The notes: generated by a model not told the origin, from the letters alone. Positions 16,702 to 26,004 are shown, numbered from the stretch's first letter. The stretch is DNA of 64,000 nt from Streptosporangium oxazolinicum (GCF_039537505.1 NZ_BAABAQ010000009.1:321984-385983), one strand, 5' to 3'. Made by a program: numbers and translations.

Positions 16702-17619
16702 TCACGCCGCGGGTTCGAGGTTCCGGCGGAACCGCGCGGGCGTCGACCCGGTCGCCAGGCGGAACGCCCGGCTGAAGGCGGACTCGGAACGGTACCCGAC
16801 CTCGGCGGCGACCGCGGCGATCGTGCGTTCGGTGCCGATGAGCAGCTCGGCCGCGGTCATCAACCGGATGTGCGTGAGGAACGCGCCGACGGTCATCCCG
16901 GTGCCACGGGAGAAGTGCCGGATGAACGTGGCCCGCGACATCGCCGCCACCCGCGCCAGGCGGGCGATCGGCCAGTCGGCGCCGGGGTCTCGGAGCACCT
17001 CGTCGATGACGGCGCGGATCCGCTCGTCGCGGGCGGCGGTCCACAGCGCCGTCTCGGTGAGTCGTCCGCTCGATTTCCGCAGCACCATCGCGAGCAGCGC
17101 GTCGCAGAGGGCCGAGAGGATGGCGGCGGTGCCGGGGCCCTCGTTCCGCGCCTCCCGTCGCATGATCGCGCTCAGCGCCCGAACGATCTCATCCATCTCA
17201 CCGGATTCCACGAAGGACACGCGTAAGGGGTCGGGAAGGCTCCGGAAGAGCATGGCTCCCGCGCCGGGACCGAAGGAGTAGTGCCCGCAGAAGAGATCGA
17301 TCACGCCCTCCCCCGTCCGGCTGCGGACGGTGGAGAACGCGCCACCAGGAGTCTCGACCACCCCCTGCGCGTGCCCGGCTCCGGTCGTGCGGACGCGATG
17401 CGGCGCGCCACGGGGGAGCAGCACGACGTCACCCGGCCGGAGCTCGATGTGCCGGTCGGGAAGCTCGAGCGTGCACACGCCGTCGAGCAGGACGTGGAAG
17501 GGCGCCTTGCCCTCGCCCTGCGCGGGCATATCCATGAGGGTCGCGCCGGCCAGGAGGCAACGCCGGTCCAGGGTCGCCTGTGCTCTCGCCAGGCGGACGA
17601 GGTGACTGACTGAATCCAT
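16702..17619 (-). CDS. AraC-family regulator, RclR-like
   Basis: 305-aa regulator with an N-terminal cupin-like sensor (about 10-190) and a C-terminal AraC double helix-turn-helix (about 200-300). From ATG 17619 the N-terminus aligns with my recollection of E. coli RclR (MDALSRLL... in E. coli, MDSVSHLV... here) and keeps Cys at position 21, the redox-sensing cysteine of RclR. The second E. coli cysteine region (near 89) is not conserved. It is divergent from an RclA-like flavoprotein with 73 bases between the starts, the same arrangement as rclR-rclA. It probably senses hypochlorous acid or related oxidants and activates the neighbour. Confidence 0.8.
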   Translation of the reverse strand: MDSVSHLVRLARAQATLDRRCLLAGATLMDMPAQGEGKAPFHVLLDGVCTLELPDRHIELRPGDVVLLPRGAPHRVRTTGAGHAQGVVETPGGAFSTVRSRTGEGVIDLFCGHYSFGPGAGAMLFRSLPDPLRVSFVESGEMDEIVRALSAIMRREARNEGPGTAAILSALCDALLAMVLRKSSGRLTETALWTAARDERIRAVIDEVLRDPGADWPIARLARVAAMSRATFIRHFSRGTGMTVGAFLTHIRLMTAAELLIGTERTIAAVAAEVGYRSESAFSRAFRLATGSTPARFRRNLEPAA

Positions 17620-17692
17620 GATGAGACGCTCGCGAGGAAAAATGAGATTAATACGCCTTGTGAGCTCAATCTTACATAGTGAGACTGGAGCC
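17620..17692. promoter_or_regulatory. Divergent promoter region of the rclR-like and rclA-like genes
   Basis: 73-bp AT-richer spacer between two divergent starts. It contains TTGTGAGCTCAA (17658-17669), a near-palindrome around GAGCTC, flanked by AGATT (17645-17649) and AATCT (17668-17672). GGAG precedes the plus-strand ATG. Binding of the AraC-type regulator here is expected from the arrangement but the precise operator is not certain. Confidence 0.5.
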
Positions 17693-19129
17693 ATGGACAC
17701 CACGAACGACACTCTTCACGCCGATCTTCTCGTGATCGGCTTCGGCAAGGGCGGCACGGCCGTCGCGAAGGCGATGGGGCGCCTCGGCAGGCGCGTGGTG
17801 CTCGTCGAGCGGTCGGAGCGGATGTACGGGGGCACGTGTCCCAACGTCGGCTGTGTGCCGACGAAGGCGCTGGTCCACCACGCGGGTAAGCGCCGGGAGA
17901 GCGACCCGGCGCAGGAATGGTACGAGCGCTCCGTCGAAGAGGTGCAGGCGCTCACCGCGCTGTTCCGCCGAGGCAACTACGAGGCGATGAGCGGCGCCGA
18001 GACCACGACGCTCGTCACCGGCCAGGCCGTGTTCATCGACCCGCACACCGTCGGCGTCGACGCGGGCGGCGAACGTCTCACGATCTCCGCCGAGACCATC
18101 CTGATCAACACCGGCGCAGAGACGATCATCCCCGACATCCCCGGCCTGAGGGAGAGCAAGCACACCCTGACCAGCACCGGCCTGATCGAGACGACGCTCC
18201 TGCCCGAACGGCTCGCGATCGTGGGCGGCGGATACCTCGGCATCGAGTTCGCCTCGATCTACCGCAGGTTCGGCTCGCGGGTCACCGTGTTCGAGGCCTC
18301 TTCGAGGATCCTGGGCCGTGAGGACGACGATGCCGTCGCCGTCGCCGAGGACATCCTCACCGGCGACGGCATCGAGATCGTCAAGGGCGCGCACGTCACG
18401 GAGGTTCGCGACGGCGAGACCGGCGCGACCGTCTTCTACGAGAAGGACGGGCTAAGGCACACCCTCGAAGCTGACACCATCCTCGCCGCCACCGGTCGCG
18501 CCCCGGCCACCCGCGACCTCGGGCTGGAGGCCGCCGGTGTCCGCACCACCGAACACGGGGCGGTCGAGGTCGACGAGCACCTGCGCACGAGCCGGCCGCA
18601 CATCTACGCCCTCGGCGACGTCCGAGGCGGGCCGCAGCACACCTACCTCTCCCTCGATGACAGCCGCGTCGTCCTCGACCAGCTCGTGGGCGAGGGCCGG
18701 CGCTCGGTGTCGGACCGGGTCGCGGTTCCCCGCACCCTGTTCATGACCCCGCCGCTCGCGACCGTCGGCCTCACCGAGAAGGAGGCCAGAGCCGCGGGGT
18801 ACCGGGTGAAGATCGCGAGCGAACCCGTCGCCGGGATCGTGGCGATGCCTCGCGCGTACATCGTCGGGGAGACTCGTGGGTTCATGAAATTCGTGATCGA
18901 CGCCGAGACGGACGAGATCCTCGGAGCCGTCCTGCTGAGCGTCGACGCGCAGGAACTCGTCAACACGGTCGCGCTCGCCATGCGGCACGGCGTCAAGGCG
19001 GCCGAACTCCGCGACGCCGTCTACAACCACCCCACCTCGACCGAGGCGTTCAACGAGGTGCTCGCCACCATCGTGCGCACCGACGAGCCACTCGAACGTC
19101 TTCCCAGTGGCGGATCCGCGCCCCGCTGA
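17693..19129 (+). CDS. rclA: RclA-like pyridine nucleotide-disulfide oxidoreductase
   Basis: 478-aa flavoprotein disulfide reductase. FAD site IGFGKGGTAVAKAM near residue 15, redox-active pair in YGGTCPNVGCVPTKALVHHA (two Cys five apart), NAD(P) site VGGGYLGIEF and the C-terminal dimer interface HPTSTEAFNEV. YGGTC(P/I)N(V/I)GC(V/I)PTK and FMTPPL match RclA of E. coli, the copper-reducing, reactive-chlorine-defence enzyme, better than mercuric reductase or dihydrolipoamide dehydrogenase. ATG at 17693 has GGAG two bases upstream of CC. Divergent from the RclR-like activator. A 17-bp perfect hairpin follows. Confidence 0.85.
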   Translation: MDTTNDTLHADLLVIGFGKGGTAVAKAMGRLGRRVVLVERSERMYGGTCPNVGCVPTKALVHHAGKRRESDPAQEWYERSVEEVQALTALFRRGNYEAMSGAETTTLVTGQAVFIDPHTVGVDAGGERLTISAETILINTGAETIIPDIPGLRESKHTLTSTGLIETTLLPERLAIVGGGYLGIEFASIYRRFGSRVTVFEASSRILGREDDDAVAVAEDILTGDGIEIVKGAHVTEVRDGETGATVFYEKDGLRHTLEADTILAATGRAPATRDLGLEAAGVRTTEHGAVEVDEHLRTSRPHIYALGDVRGGPQHTYLSLDDSRVVLDQLVGEGRRSVSDRVAVPRTLFMTPPLATVGLTEKEARAAGYRVKIASEPVAGIVAMPRAYIVGETRGFMKFVIDAETDEILGAVLLSVDAQELVNTVALAMRHGVKAAELRDAVYNHPTSTEAFNEVLATIVRTDEPLERLPSGGSAPR

Positions 19130-19150
19130 GCGGGTGGCCGGGAACCCCGA

Positions 19151-19192
19151 CCGATGTGCCCGCCCGGATGGGTGGCCGGGCGGGCACATCGG
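19151..19192. terminator. Bidirectional hairpin terminator
   Basis: A perfect 17-bp inverted repeat (19151-19167 and 19176-19192) with an eight-base loop, ATGGGTGG, between the convergent ends of the rclA-like gene and the P450 gene. Actinomycete terminators often lack a U-run, as here. Confidence 0.8.
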
Positions 19193-19194
19193 TG

Positions 19195-20358
19195 TCACCA
19201 GGCGACCGGGAAGGCCGTCAGGCCGTAGACCACGTTGAACGAACGGAACTCCGGCTCCCCGGCCTCGCGCAGCCCGGGGAAGCGGTCGAAGAGGGCGGGG
19301 AAGGCGATCCGCATCTCCATCCGGGCCAGCGGCGCGCCGATGCAGTGGTGCGCGCCGTAGCCGAAGGCGACATGCGGCATGTCGGCCCGCCGGATGTCGA
19401 AACGTTCGGGGTCCTCGGCCAGCGCCGGGTCACGGTTGGCGGCCGGGAGCGAGACCACCACCACGTCGCCCTTCGCGATGGGCACACCCGCGATCTCGGT
19501 GTCGGCCGTGGCGACCTTGGCGGCGCCCTGGTGGATGATCGTCAGCCAGCGCAGCAGCTCCTCGACCATGCCCTCGACCCTGCCGGGGTCGGCGCGCACC
19601 AGGTCGAGCTGGTCCGGGTGGCGCAACATGGCCAGCGTGCCCAGGCCGATCATGCTGGCCGTCGTCTCGTGGCCCGCCACCAGCAGCAGCCCGCCGATCC
19701 CGGCCAGCTCGTCGTCCGATATCCCGTCACCGTGCTCGCGGACGAGCATGCCGAGCAGGTCCTCGCCCGGCTCGACCCGGGCCCGGCCGACCAGCTCGGC
19801 CATGTACACGGAGGACTCCATCTGGGCCTTCCCGCGTGCCTCCGGTGGCTGGTTGAAGTCGAGGATCGACCGGGTACGCGCCTGGAAGGACTCCCTGTCC
19901 TCGTAGGGCACGCCGAGCAGTTCGCAGATGACCAGCGACGGGATCGGGGTGGCGAACTCGGAGACCAGGTCGGCCGGGGCACCGGTGCGTTCCATCGCGT
20001 CCAGGTGGTCGGCGACGATCTCGCGGACGCGCGGCTCCAGGCGGCGGATGCGGCGCATCGTGAACTCGGGGGTGAGCATGCGGCGCAGACGGGTGTGGTC
20101 GGGCGGGTCCATCAGGAGCAACGCGCCGGCGCGCAACCGCCTGGCCTGCTCCTCGCTCATGGGCGGCAGGCCCAGGCCGCTGCCGTAGCTGAACAGCTCG
20201 GCGTTCCTGAGCACGTGACGCACGTCGTCGTACCGGGTGACCAGCCAGGCCTCGCGGCCGTAGGGCGTCGGCACCCGTGGCAGGCCCGGCCGCTCGCGGA
20301 CGGCGGCCAGCTCGGGATCGGGATCGAACTCCCGGCGGCGCATATGGAGGGGCAACAT
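19195..20358 (-). CDS. Cytochrome P450
   Basis: 387-aa soluble P450 of the actinobacterial CYP105/107-like type. I-helix oxygen-activation motif AGHETT (about residue 228), ExxR as EELLR, and the heme-cysteine loop FGYGAHHCIGAPLAR (about 330) are all intact. ATG at 20358 has AGGAG seven bases upstream. No ferredoxin gene is adjacent, so redox partners come from elsewhere. It stands alone between two hairpins; the substrate is unknown. It is not part of the peptide cluster 24 kb away. Confidence 0.92.
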   Translation of the reverse strand: MLPLHMRRREFDPDPELAAVRERPGLPRVPTPYGREAWLVTRYDDVRHVLRNAELFSYGSGLGLPPMSEEQARRLRAGALLLMDPPDHTRLRRMLTPEFTMRRIRRLEPRVREIVADHLDAMERTGAPADLVSEFATPIPSLVICELLGVPYEDRESFQARTRSILDFNQPPEARGKAQMESSVYMAELVGRARVEPGEDLLGMLVREHGDGISDDELAGIGGLLLVAGHETTASMIGLGTLAMLRHPDQLDLVRADPGRVEGMVEELLRWLTIIHQGAAKVATADTEIAGVPIAKGDVVVVSLPAANRDPALAEDPERFDIRRADMPHVAFGYGAHHCIGAPLARMEMRIAFPALFDRFPGLREAGEPEFRSFNVVYGLTAFPVAW

Positions 20359-20465
20359 GATTGTCTCCTGAAGGGGGAAATCGGCTACCCCTGCAAGATC
20401 CCGTCCTGGCCCGTTCCGCGCAACTCCACCGGTCGGGCGCGCGAACCGCGGGCCGGAGAGGGGAC

Positions 20466-20499
20466 GGGAGGGCCCGGCGCCACGGCGCCGGGCCCTCCC
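20466..20499 (-). terminator. Hairpin terminator after the GH95-like gene
   Basis: 15-bp perfect stem (20466-20480 with 20485-20499) and a four-base loop CACG, directly downstream of the minus-strand glycoside hydrolase gene, whose stop is at 20511. Confidence 0.75.
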
Positions 20500-20510
20500 T
20501 CATCCGGGTG

Positions 20511-23261
20511 TCACCGGGCGGGCGTGAAGGTGTAGGTCGCGCCCTTCTCGGCCACGACGCGCAGCGTCGCCTTCCCCGCGCCGACGTTGCTCACCGTCCC
20601 GTTGTCGCCCGAGACGTCGACCTTCGTCCCCGTCCACGGGTTCTTGATCTCGAACTTGCCGCCCTGCTCGCTCTTCACGGTGATGTACTCCACCGCGTCA
20701 CCGGTGCGCTTGGCACTGACGACCAGGCCGCCCTTCTCCCGAAGGTCGTGGAACGCGCCGCTCTTGCCCGCGGGCCAGACCGGGAAGACCTGGACCAGGC
20801 CGTTCCAGCTCTGGAGCAGCATGTTGTTCAGGGCTTCGATCGCGCCGGCCTTCTCCAGGCCGTGGTAGCCGTCGGCGATCCGCAGGTTCGCCACCGACCT
20901 GTTGACGATCTGCTGCTTGAGACGGTCGATGATCGTCTGGGCGGGGTAGCCGACCCGGGCGGCCTGGGTGTAGACCTTCGGGAAGCTGTTGTCCTGCCCC
21001 CACGCGTTCATCGCGGTGATGGTGTCGATCGCGGTCTGCCGCTCGACCTCGGGCGAGCCGATGCCGATCTGGTCACCCGGGTGGATGAACTCCAGGTTGA
21101 CGGTGTTGTCACCGGGGCGGATGGCCGGGAGGCCGACCAGGGTGCCGGGCTCGCCCAGGGCGTACACCGTCTTGCCGTTGTGGACGGTGGTGGGCGCCGG
21201 TGGGAGGTTGCGCAGGATCTTGCCCCACGTCCAGCGCCGGTCGGCGTCGAGGCCGAGGCGGGTGCTCGCCTCCTCCAGCGTGGTGAGCAGGTGCTTCAGG
21301 ATGCCCAGGTCGGCGCTGGAGTTCTTGCCCCAGGTGCCCTCGTGGGGGCCGCCCATGGAGAAGTACTGACCGGTGGCCTCGTCGCGCTCCAGCCAGTTCT
21401 CGAAGAAGGCGGCGACCTCCTTCATGAACGGGTAGCCGGTCCGGCGCAGCCACTCCTCGTCCTGGGTGTACTCCCAGTACGACAGGTACTGCGTCACCGC
21501 GAACAGCGAGTTCACCACCTGCTGGTGGTAGATGTCGCCGACGGTCGAGCCGAACGGCCCGATACCCACCGGGAACAGCACGCCGGAGGGCATGCCGCCG
21601 GACGGGAAACGGCGGTCGACATAGTCGGCCTTGACGTCACGCAGGTCGGTCCTGGCCCGCTCGCGAGCCCGCGGCAGGTAGTCGGTCACCAGGTCGAAGT
21701 ACGGCAGCGCCAGCTCCGGCCGGTTGCTGCTGTAGACGCCGTAGTAGTTGGCCTGCCAGTTGTAGTTCATGTGCATGTCGCCGCCCCACAGGGGGTAGTC
21801 CGACGTGGCCCAGATGCCGTACAGGCCGGAGGCGGTCTTGCCCTCGCGCAGCGAGGAGCCCAGGAAGTACAACGAGCTGTAGTAGAACCTCTCCAGCACG
21901 TCGTCGTCGAGGTCGACGTACGAGCGCAGCCAGTACTCCTTCCACCAGTCCAGGTGCTCGGCGTAGAGCGCGTCGACCGAGGAGGCGGTCTGGGCGGCGG
22001 CCAGGTCGATCGCGGCGGGGCCGGGGTCGGGGGTGTTCGCGCCGCCGCCGGTGACGGCGGTCACGATGTCGACGGTCTCGCCGGGAGCCAGCTCGAAGGT
22101 GGTCCGGCCGCCCGAGGGGGCGCCGATCCGGGTGCCGCCGATGACGCGGGTCGCCAGCGAGGCGCGGGAGACCCAGGCGCCGCCGGAGGGAGTCGACCGG
22201 GTGGCCCACTGGGTGTCGCCGGACACGCCGGTGGCGACGGGCATGTTCCGGCCGCCCTGGGCGCCGACGGCGGTCTGCGCGCGCAGCCGGACCGGCGCGG
22301 TGCCCCGTGAGGTGATCGAGGTGACCACCAGGTTGCTGTCGGCGCCCATGAAGGTCCTCATGGTCACCGGGGTGCCGTTGATCACCATCGAGGTGTCGAC
22401 GTCACCCTTGACGATGTCCTGCTCTTCGAGGAAGGGACCGGTCGGGGCGGTGGGGCCCTCGACGTCGTAGAGCTCGAACTGCCCGATGCGGGCACGTGGG
22501 TTGTTGATCGAGTCGGGGGTGGTGCCCTGTGTCGGCTCGGTCAGGTTCAGGCGCAGGTAGCGGGCGGTCACCTCCGGGAAGGTGCGGTCGGTCGTCGCGA
22601 GGGTGTTGTTCGCGACGGTGTCGATCGTGGTCCACGCGGTGCCGTCGGTGCTGGCCTCAAGGGTCCAGTTCTTGCTGGTGTTGGCCGTCTCGCCGGGGCG
22701 GGCCGCGGCGTCGTGGCGCAGGATGTAACGCCGGAAGGTCTTCGCGGAGCCCAGGTCGAGCCGGAGCCACTGCGGCTTGCCGACCTCGGAGACCCAGCCC
22801 TCGTAACCGGCCGCCCAGGCGCCGCCGACCGCGCGACCGGCCGGGAAGGCCGGGTGGTTGCTGGAGGAGGTGGCGGCGGCACCGAGCGCCAGGTTGGAGG
22901 CGGTGACGGTGGTGTCGGGCGTGATCGTCACGGAGCCGAGGGCGACCAGCGAGGGGCTGGGCGCGGCGGTCCAGAAGTCGCCCTTGGAGATGTGGAAGGT
23001 CTTGTAGCCGTCGCCGCCGCCGGAGGTCACACCGACGTCGCCGTTTCCGAGGAGGGCCGTGTCGGGCATGGTGCTGTTGACCGAGCCGGAGTGGCTCTGG
23101 TTGGTCCAGCGACCCTTGACCGGGCCGACGAGCGACTGGATCTCGTTCCACCGCTCCTCGGTGGTCGGGGCCGCGGCCGTGGCGGGGAGCGCCGTGACCA
23201 GCGAGCCGGTGAGCGCCGTCGCCATGACGGCGGCCGCCAGGACGCCTCGCGTGTTTCTCAT
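20511..23261 (-). CDS. Secreted GH95-like glycoside hydrolase with discoidin (F5/8C) domain
   Basis: 916-aa exported enzyme. A Sec signal covers about residues 1-30 (LPATAAA cleavage region). The N-terminal part contains an F5/8 type C / CBM32-like domain (about 120-280; SKNWTLEASTDGTAWTTIDTV, ARYLRLNL). The central (alpha/alpha)6-barrel, with WGGDMHMNYNWQANYYGVYSSN and GGPHEGTWGKNSS, resembles GH95 fucosidase/galactosidase-type proteins, and a small beta domain closes the C-terminus. ATG at 23261 has AAAGG upstream. A perfect 22-bp palindrome 63 bases upstream suggests control by a LacI-type repressor that is not in the window. The sugar specificity is not predictable. Confidence 0.82.
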   Translation of the reverse strand: MRNTRGVLAAAVMATALTGSLVTALPATAAAPTTEERWNEIQSLVGPVKGRWTNQSHSGSVNSTMPDTALLGNGDVGVTSGGGDGYKTFHISKGDFWTAAPSPSLVALGSVTITPDTTVTASNLALGAAATSSSNHPAFPAGRAVGGAWAAGYEGWVSEVGKPQWLRLDLGSAKTFRRYILRHDAAARPGETANTSKNWTLEASTDGTAWTTIDTVANNTLATTDRTFPEVTARYLRLNLTEPTQGTTPDSINNPRARIGQFELYDVEGPTAPTGPFLEEQDIVKGDVDTSMVINGTPVTMRTFMGADSNLVVTSITSRGTAPVRLRAQTAVGAQGGRNMPVATGVSGDTQWATRSTPSGGAWVSRASLATRVIGGTRIGAPSGGRTTFELAPGETVDIVTAVTGGGANTPDPGPAAIDLAAAQTASSVDALYAEHLDWWKEYWLRSYVDLDDDVLERFYYSSLYFLGSSLREGKTASGLYGIWATSDYPLWGGDMHMNYNWQANYYGVYSSNRPELALPYFDLVTDYLPRARERARTDLRDVKADYVDRRFPSGGMPSGVLFPVGIGPFGSTVGDIYHQQVVNSLFAVTQYLSYWEYTQDEEWLRRTGYPFMKEVAAFFENWLERDEATGQYFSMGGPHEGTWGKNSSADLGILKHLLTTLEEASTRLGLDADRRWTWGKILRNLPPAPTTVHNGKTVYALGEPGTLVGLPAIRPGDNTVNLEFIHPGDQIGIGSPEVERQTAIDTITAMNAWGQDNSFPKVYTQAARVGYPAQTIIDRLKQQIVNRSVANLRIADGYHGLEKAGAIEALNNMLLQSWNGLVQVFPVWPAGKSGAFHDLREKGGLVVSAKRTGDAVEYITVKSEQGGKFEIKNPWTGTKVDVSGDNGTVSNVGAGKATLRVVAEKGATYTFTPAR

Positions 23262-23620
23262 GGGGGGTGCCTTTCTGCCCCTGCCTGAGCAGGCGAAATA
23301 CCTCTCCCGGCCTGGCTGGACCGTTCGAGATAACGTTATCTCGAAGGGTAGGGTGTTACCGATGGATTTCTGAAGGCGGATCCCTGTTACAGGTTCATCA
23401 CGCACTTCGGCCGCGTGCCACGCGGGGGAATCCCGGGGCCACGCCGAGAGCGCCGGTGGCGCCCGGTCGCCGGGAGCCACGAGCCGGACCGGGACGCGGT
23501 GTCCCAGCACCCGGCAGGGGGAGGGCCGCCCGGTTCCGGGGTTGGGTCCGGACGCGCCGACGACCTCCGCGCCCGTCGTCCGCCCGGCTCCGGCCTGGAG
23601 GATCCCTCGGAACCGATCCT
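23262..23620. other. 359-bp intergenic region with operator-like palindrome
   Basis: Between the start of the GH95-like gene and the end of the DUF574 gene, both on the minus strand. The left part carries the GH promoter and the palindrome at 23324-23345. The rest is GC-rich and I see no gene or strong hairpin in it. Confidence 0.6.
23324..23345. promoter_or_regulatory. Perfect 22-bp palindrome, LacI-type operator candidate
   Basis: Arms TTCGAGATAAC and GTTATCTCGAA form an uninterrupted perfect palindrome with a central CG, the pattern of LacI/GalR-family operators. It lies 63 bases upstream of the GH95-like start codon, where it would overlap the promoter. It is notably AT-richer than its surroundings. 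Confidence 0.75.
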
Positions 23621-24469
23621 CTAGGGTTTGCGCGCGACGCCTCCGGCGCAGGCCACCTCGGGGGCGTCACCCCAGGGGGCGGGCTCCGGCCGCCACCGCT
23701 GCACCGGTACGACGCCGGGCTCCAGCAACGTCAGGCCGTCGAAGTAGCGGGTGATCAGCTCCGGGCTGCGCGGTGTGTAGGGGACCACGCCGCCTCTCGC
23801 GTTGTGGCGGCGCATCGCCTCGACGTACGCGGGGTCGGTGTCGACGCCGTCGTAGAGCGCCAGGTAGCTGCCCGAGGGCAGGTCCCGCATCAACCGGCGC
23901 ACGATCGAGAGCGCCTCGTCGTGGTCGTCGATCAGGCCCATGATGCCCATCAGCATGAGCGCGGTGGGCCGGCCGAGGTCCAGCGTCTTCGCCGCCGCCC
24001 GCAGGATGTGCTCGGGGTCGCGTACGTCCGACTCGATGTAGTCGGTGGCGCCCTCGGGCGTGCTGGTGAGCAGCGCCCGAGCGTGCACCAGCACCAGGGG
24101 GTCGTTGTCCACGTAGACGATGCGCGAGTCGGGCGCCACCCGCTGGGCGACCTCGTGGGTGTTGTCGACGGTCGGCAGCCCGGTGCCGATGTCCAGGAAC
24201 TGGCGGATGCCCGCCTCACCGGCCAGGTGACGCACCACGCGGGCGAGCATGTACCGGGAGTGGCGGGCGACGTCGACCATGCCGGGGAAGACGGCGGACA
24301 CCCTCTCGCCCGCCTCGCGGTCGACGGCGAAGTTGTCCTTCCCGCCCAGCAGGTAGTTCCAGATGCGAGCCGAGTGCGGCACCTGGGCGTTGATCCGTGC
24401 CATCCCGGGACTCCCCGCGCCCGCTGACGGATCGGATGACGGGTTCGAGACGGTCGGCTCATCGGCCAT
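23621..24469 (-). CDS. DUF574 (Methyltransf_19) SAM-dependent methyltransferase
   Basis: 282-aa member of the actinobacterial DUF574 family. The N-terminal signature PHSARIWNYLLGGKDNFAVDREAGE and the SAM-binding FLDIGTGLPTVDNTHE followed by VYVDNDPLVLVHA are diagnostic. ATG at 24469 has AGGAG eight bases upstream. The family is expanded in Streptomyces-like genomes; substrates are largely unknown. No partner gene is evident. Confidence 0.92.
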   Translation of the reverse strand: MADEPTVSNPSSDPSAGAGSPGMARINAQVPHSARIWNYLLGGKDNFAVDREAGERVSAVFPGMVDVARHSRYMLARVVRHLAGEAGIRQFLDIGTGLPTVDNTHEVAQRVAPDSRIVYVDNDPLVLVHARALLTSTPEGATDYIESDVRDPEHILRAAAKTLDLGRPTALMLMGIMGLIDDHDEALSIVRRLMRDLPSGSYLALYDGVDTDPAYVEAMRRHNARGGVVPYTPRSPELITRYFDGLTLLEPGVVPVQRWRPEPAPWGDAPEVACAGGVARKP

Positions 24470-24564
24470 GGGGGGATCTCCTGCCTTAGATGTCTTTGCA
24501 GGGAGATTACGTCCGTACACCGCCTCCCGCGCCCGGCGTGCTCCCGGTACGAGACCGGCCTGCC

Positions 24565-25326
24565 TCAGCGGGGACCTCCGCCGACCTGTGACTCCGGGCG
24601 GACCATGCGCAGGGCCGACCGTACGATCTCCTCCAGGTGCTCGCTGTGCGCGCCGCGCCAGTAGATCTGGCCGCATTCCGAGCATCGGCCGTACACGTCG
24701 TAGGAACGCCTGGTCCCGGCCTCCAGCAGGCGGTCTACCTCGGTCTTGTCGACCGGGGCCAGCTCCCCGTTGCAGGCCGTGCAGCGGGTCCACGGCCGCA
24801 GGGGTGGCGCGAACCGCTCCAGCAGGTCGCGGAGCTGGTCGTCCGCCTTGCTTCCCCGTACGTAGGCGCCGAGCCAGAGCGCCCGGCGGCACAGCAGGCC
24901 GTGGTCCTGGGTGAGCAGGACGCGATGTTCCCTGTTCGCCTCGACGACCAGCGAGGGATCGTCCATGTCGTTGTGGTACGTCGCGTCCACGCCCAGCAGC
25001 CGGAGCCGCCGCGCCAGGGTGCCCAGATGGACGTCGAGCAGGAACCGGGGCGCGTGCCACCCCGGTTCGAGGGGCACCGGCTGGGGGCGGGGCACGGCGT
25101 GGACGTGGACCACGTCACCGGCGACGGGCTGGTAGGACCTGCCGACCTCCACACCCTCGACGGTGAGCGGCCCCACCTCGGGCAGTGGAACGCCGAGCGA
25201 CTCCACGACATGGCCCAGCGTCGACGTTCCGTCGGGCACCACCCGCTGCCACTCGCGCCGCCGCCGCGCGGGCAGGAACAGCAGCAACTCGGTGGCGATG
25301 CGCAGGTGGACATCGGATTCGCTCAC
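24565..25326 (-). CDS. Mut7-C RNase-domain protein with N-terminal ubiquitin-like domain
   Basis: 253-aa protein. The N-terminal ~85 residues form a beta-grasp (ThiS/MoaD-like) fold typical of Mut7-C/ubiquitin proteins. The C-terminal Mut7-C domain is a PIN-like RNase with FLLDVHLGTLARRLRLLGVD, LLTQDHGLLCRRAL and a zinc ribbon CTACNGE...GRCSECGQIYWRGAH. Acidic residues in LDVHLG and TQDHGLL fit the metal site. The biological RNA target is unknown. It is a single gene with an AT-richer upstream region. Confidence 0.9.
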   Translation of the reverse strand: MSESDVHLRIATELLLFLPARRRREWQRVVPDGTSTLGHVVESLGVPLPEVGPLTVEGVEVGRSYQPVAGDVVHVHAVPRPQPVPLEPGWHAPRFLLDVHLGTLARRLRLLGVDATYHNDMDDPSLVVEANREHRVLLTQDHGLLCRRALWLGAYVRGSKADDQLRDLLERFAPPLRPWTRCTACNGELAPVDKTEVDRLLEAGTRRSYDVYGRCSECGQIYWRGAHSEHLEEIVRSALRMVRPESQVGGGPR

Positions 25327-25731
25327 ACCGCCAGCATGCCATTCGCGGCAGGCACCCCGAAACGCGTTAAACGACGGCTCAGGGGGACGCCCGGACGCGG
25401 GGGTCGGGGCGGTGTCGAGCCCTTGTCCGCACGACTGGGGTGGGGTATCTCACGAGGAGAGGGACACCGGAAACCGGCGGTGGGCGTTGAAATTCGATGT
25501 CGTTCCTTTACCGATACCCTCGGTAGGTACACGATGCCTGAACTGGTCAGATTTCCGACCAAAGCCCCAACTTTTGGCCTCTCTGGATGATGTCCGTCGT
25601 TCCGGGGTGTTGTCAGCGCCGGTGCTGACGTTGTGCTGACCCGCGATGGCTGCGATTCCTGCGAACCGCTTGACTGCCGAGACTGTCGTGGGTTCGGATG
25701 GTGGCCATCCAACAAGTCGGGAGCGCGCAAC
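25327..25731. other. 405-bp non-coding spacer at the edge of the lower-GC island
   Basis: Separates the Mut7-C gene from the accessory island. It contains short dyads (for example TACCGATACCCTCGGTA at 25508-25524) and probable promoters for both sides, but no gene I can support. An 18-codon frame at 25534 is too short and has no ribosome site. Confidence 0.5.
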
Positions 25732-26004
25732 ATGGGGAAACTTCACGGCGATGACGATCTAGCGGTTACCTTCTACTGCAAGGACCCCAACTCAAACTTC
25801 CAGAACGACTGTGCGACGTTCTATCGGACGAACCGAGGATCATGGGTAGTGCAGGGTGACAGCATGGCGCCTGAGGTGGCCCCGAAGCTGACGGCTCTTG
25901 CCGACCACGAGACCTATCTAGAGATCCCCGACGCGCTCGCCAACAGATTCGCGCGTATGTACGTAAGGGAGCGGTATGGAGTCGATCTCCCCGAAGGACC
26001 GTAG
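25732..26004 (+). CDS. Small hypothetical protein upstream of a DUF6879 gene
   Basis: 90-aa soluble protein starting MGKLHGDDDLAVTFYCKDPN. ATG at 25732 is taken because GGGAG lies upstream; a longer frame begins at 25633 with a Cys-rich stretch and no ribosome site. No known domain. Its last 29 bases overlap the next gene. Proteins of this type recur next to DUF6879 and XRE/DUF5753 genes in actinomycetes, so they probably act together. Confidence 0.72.
   Translation: MGKLHGDDDLAVTFYCKDPNSNFQNDCATFYRTNRGSWVVQGDSMAPEVAPKLTALADHETYLEIPDALANRFARMYVRERYGVDLPEGP

Noticed and set aside
17693..19129. Mercuric reductase
   Set aside because: The C-terminal vicinal cysteines of MerA are missing and no mer genes are adjacent; RclA-type motifs fit better.
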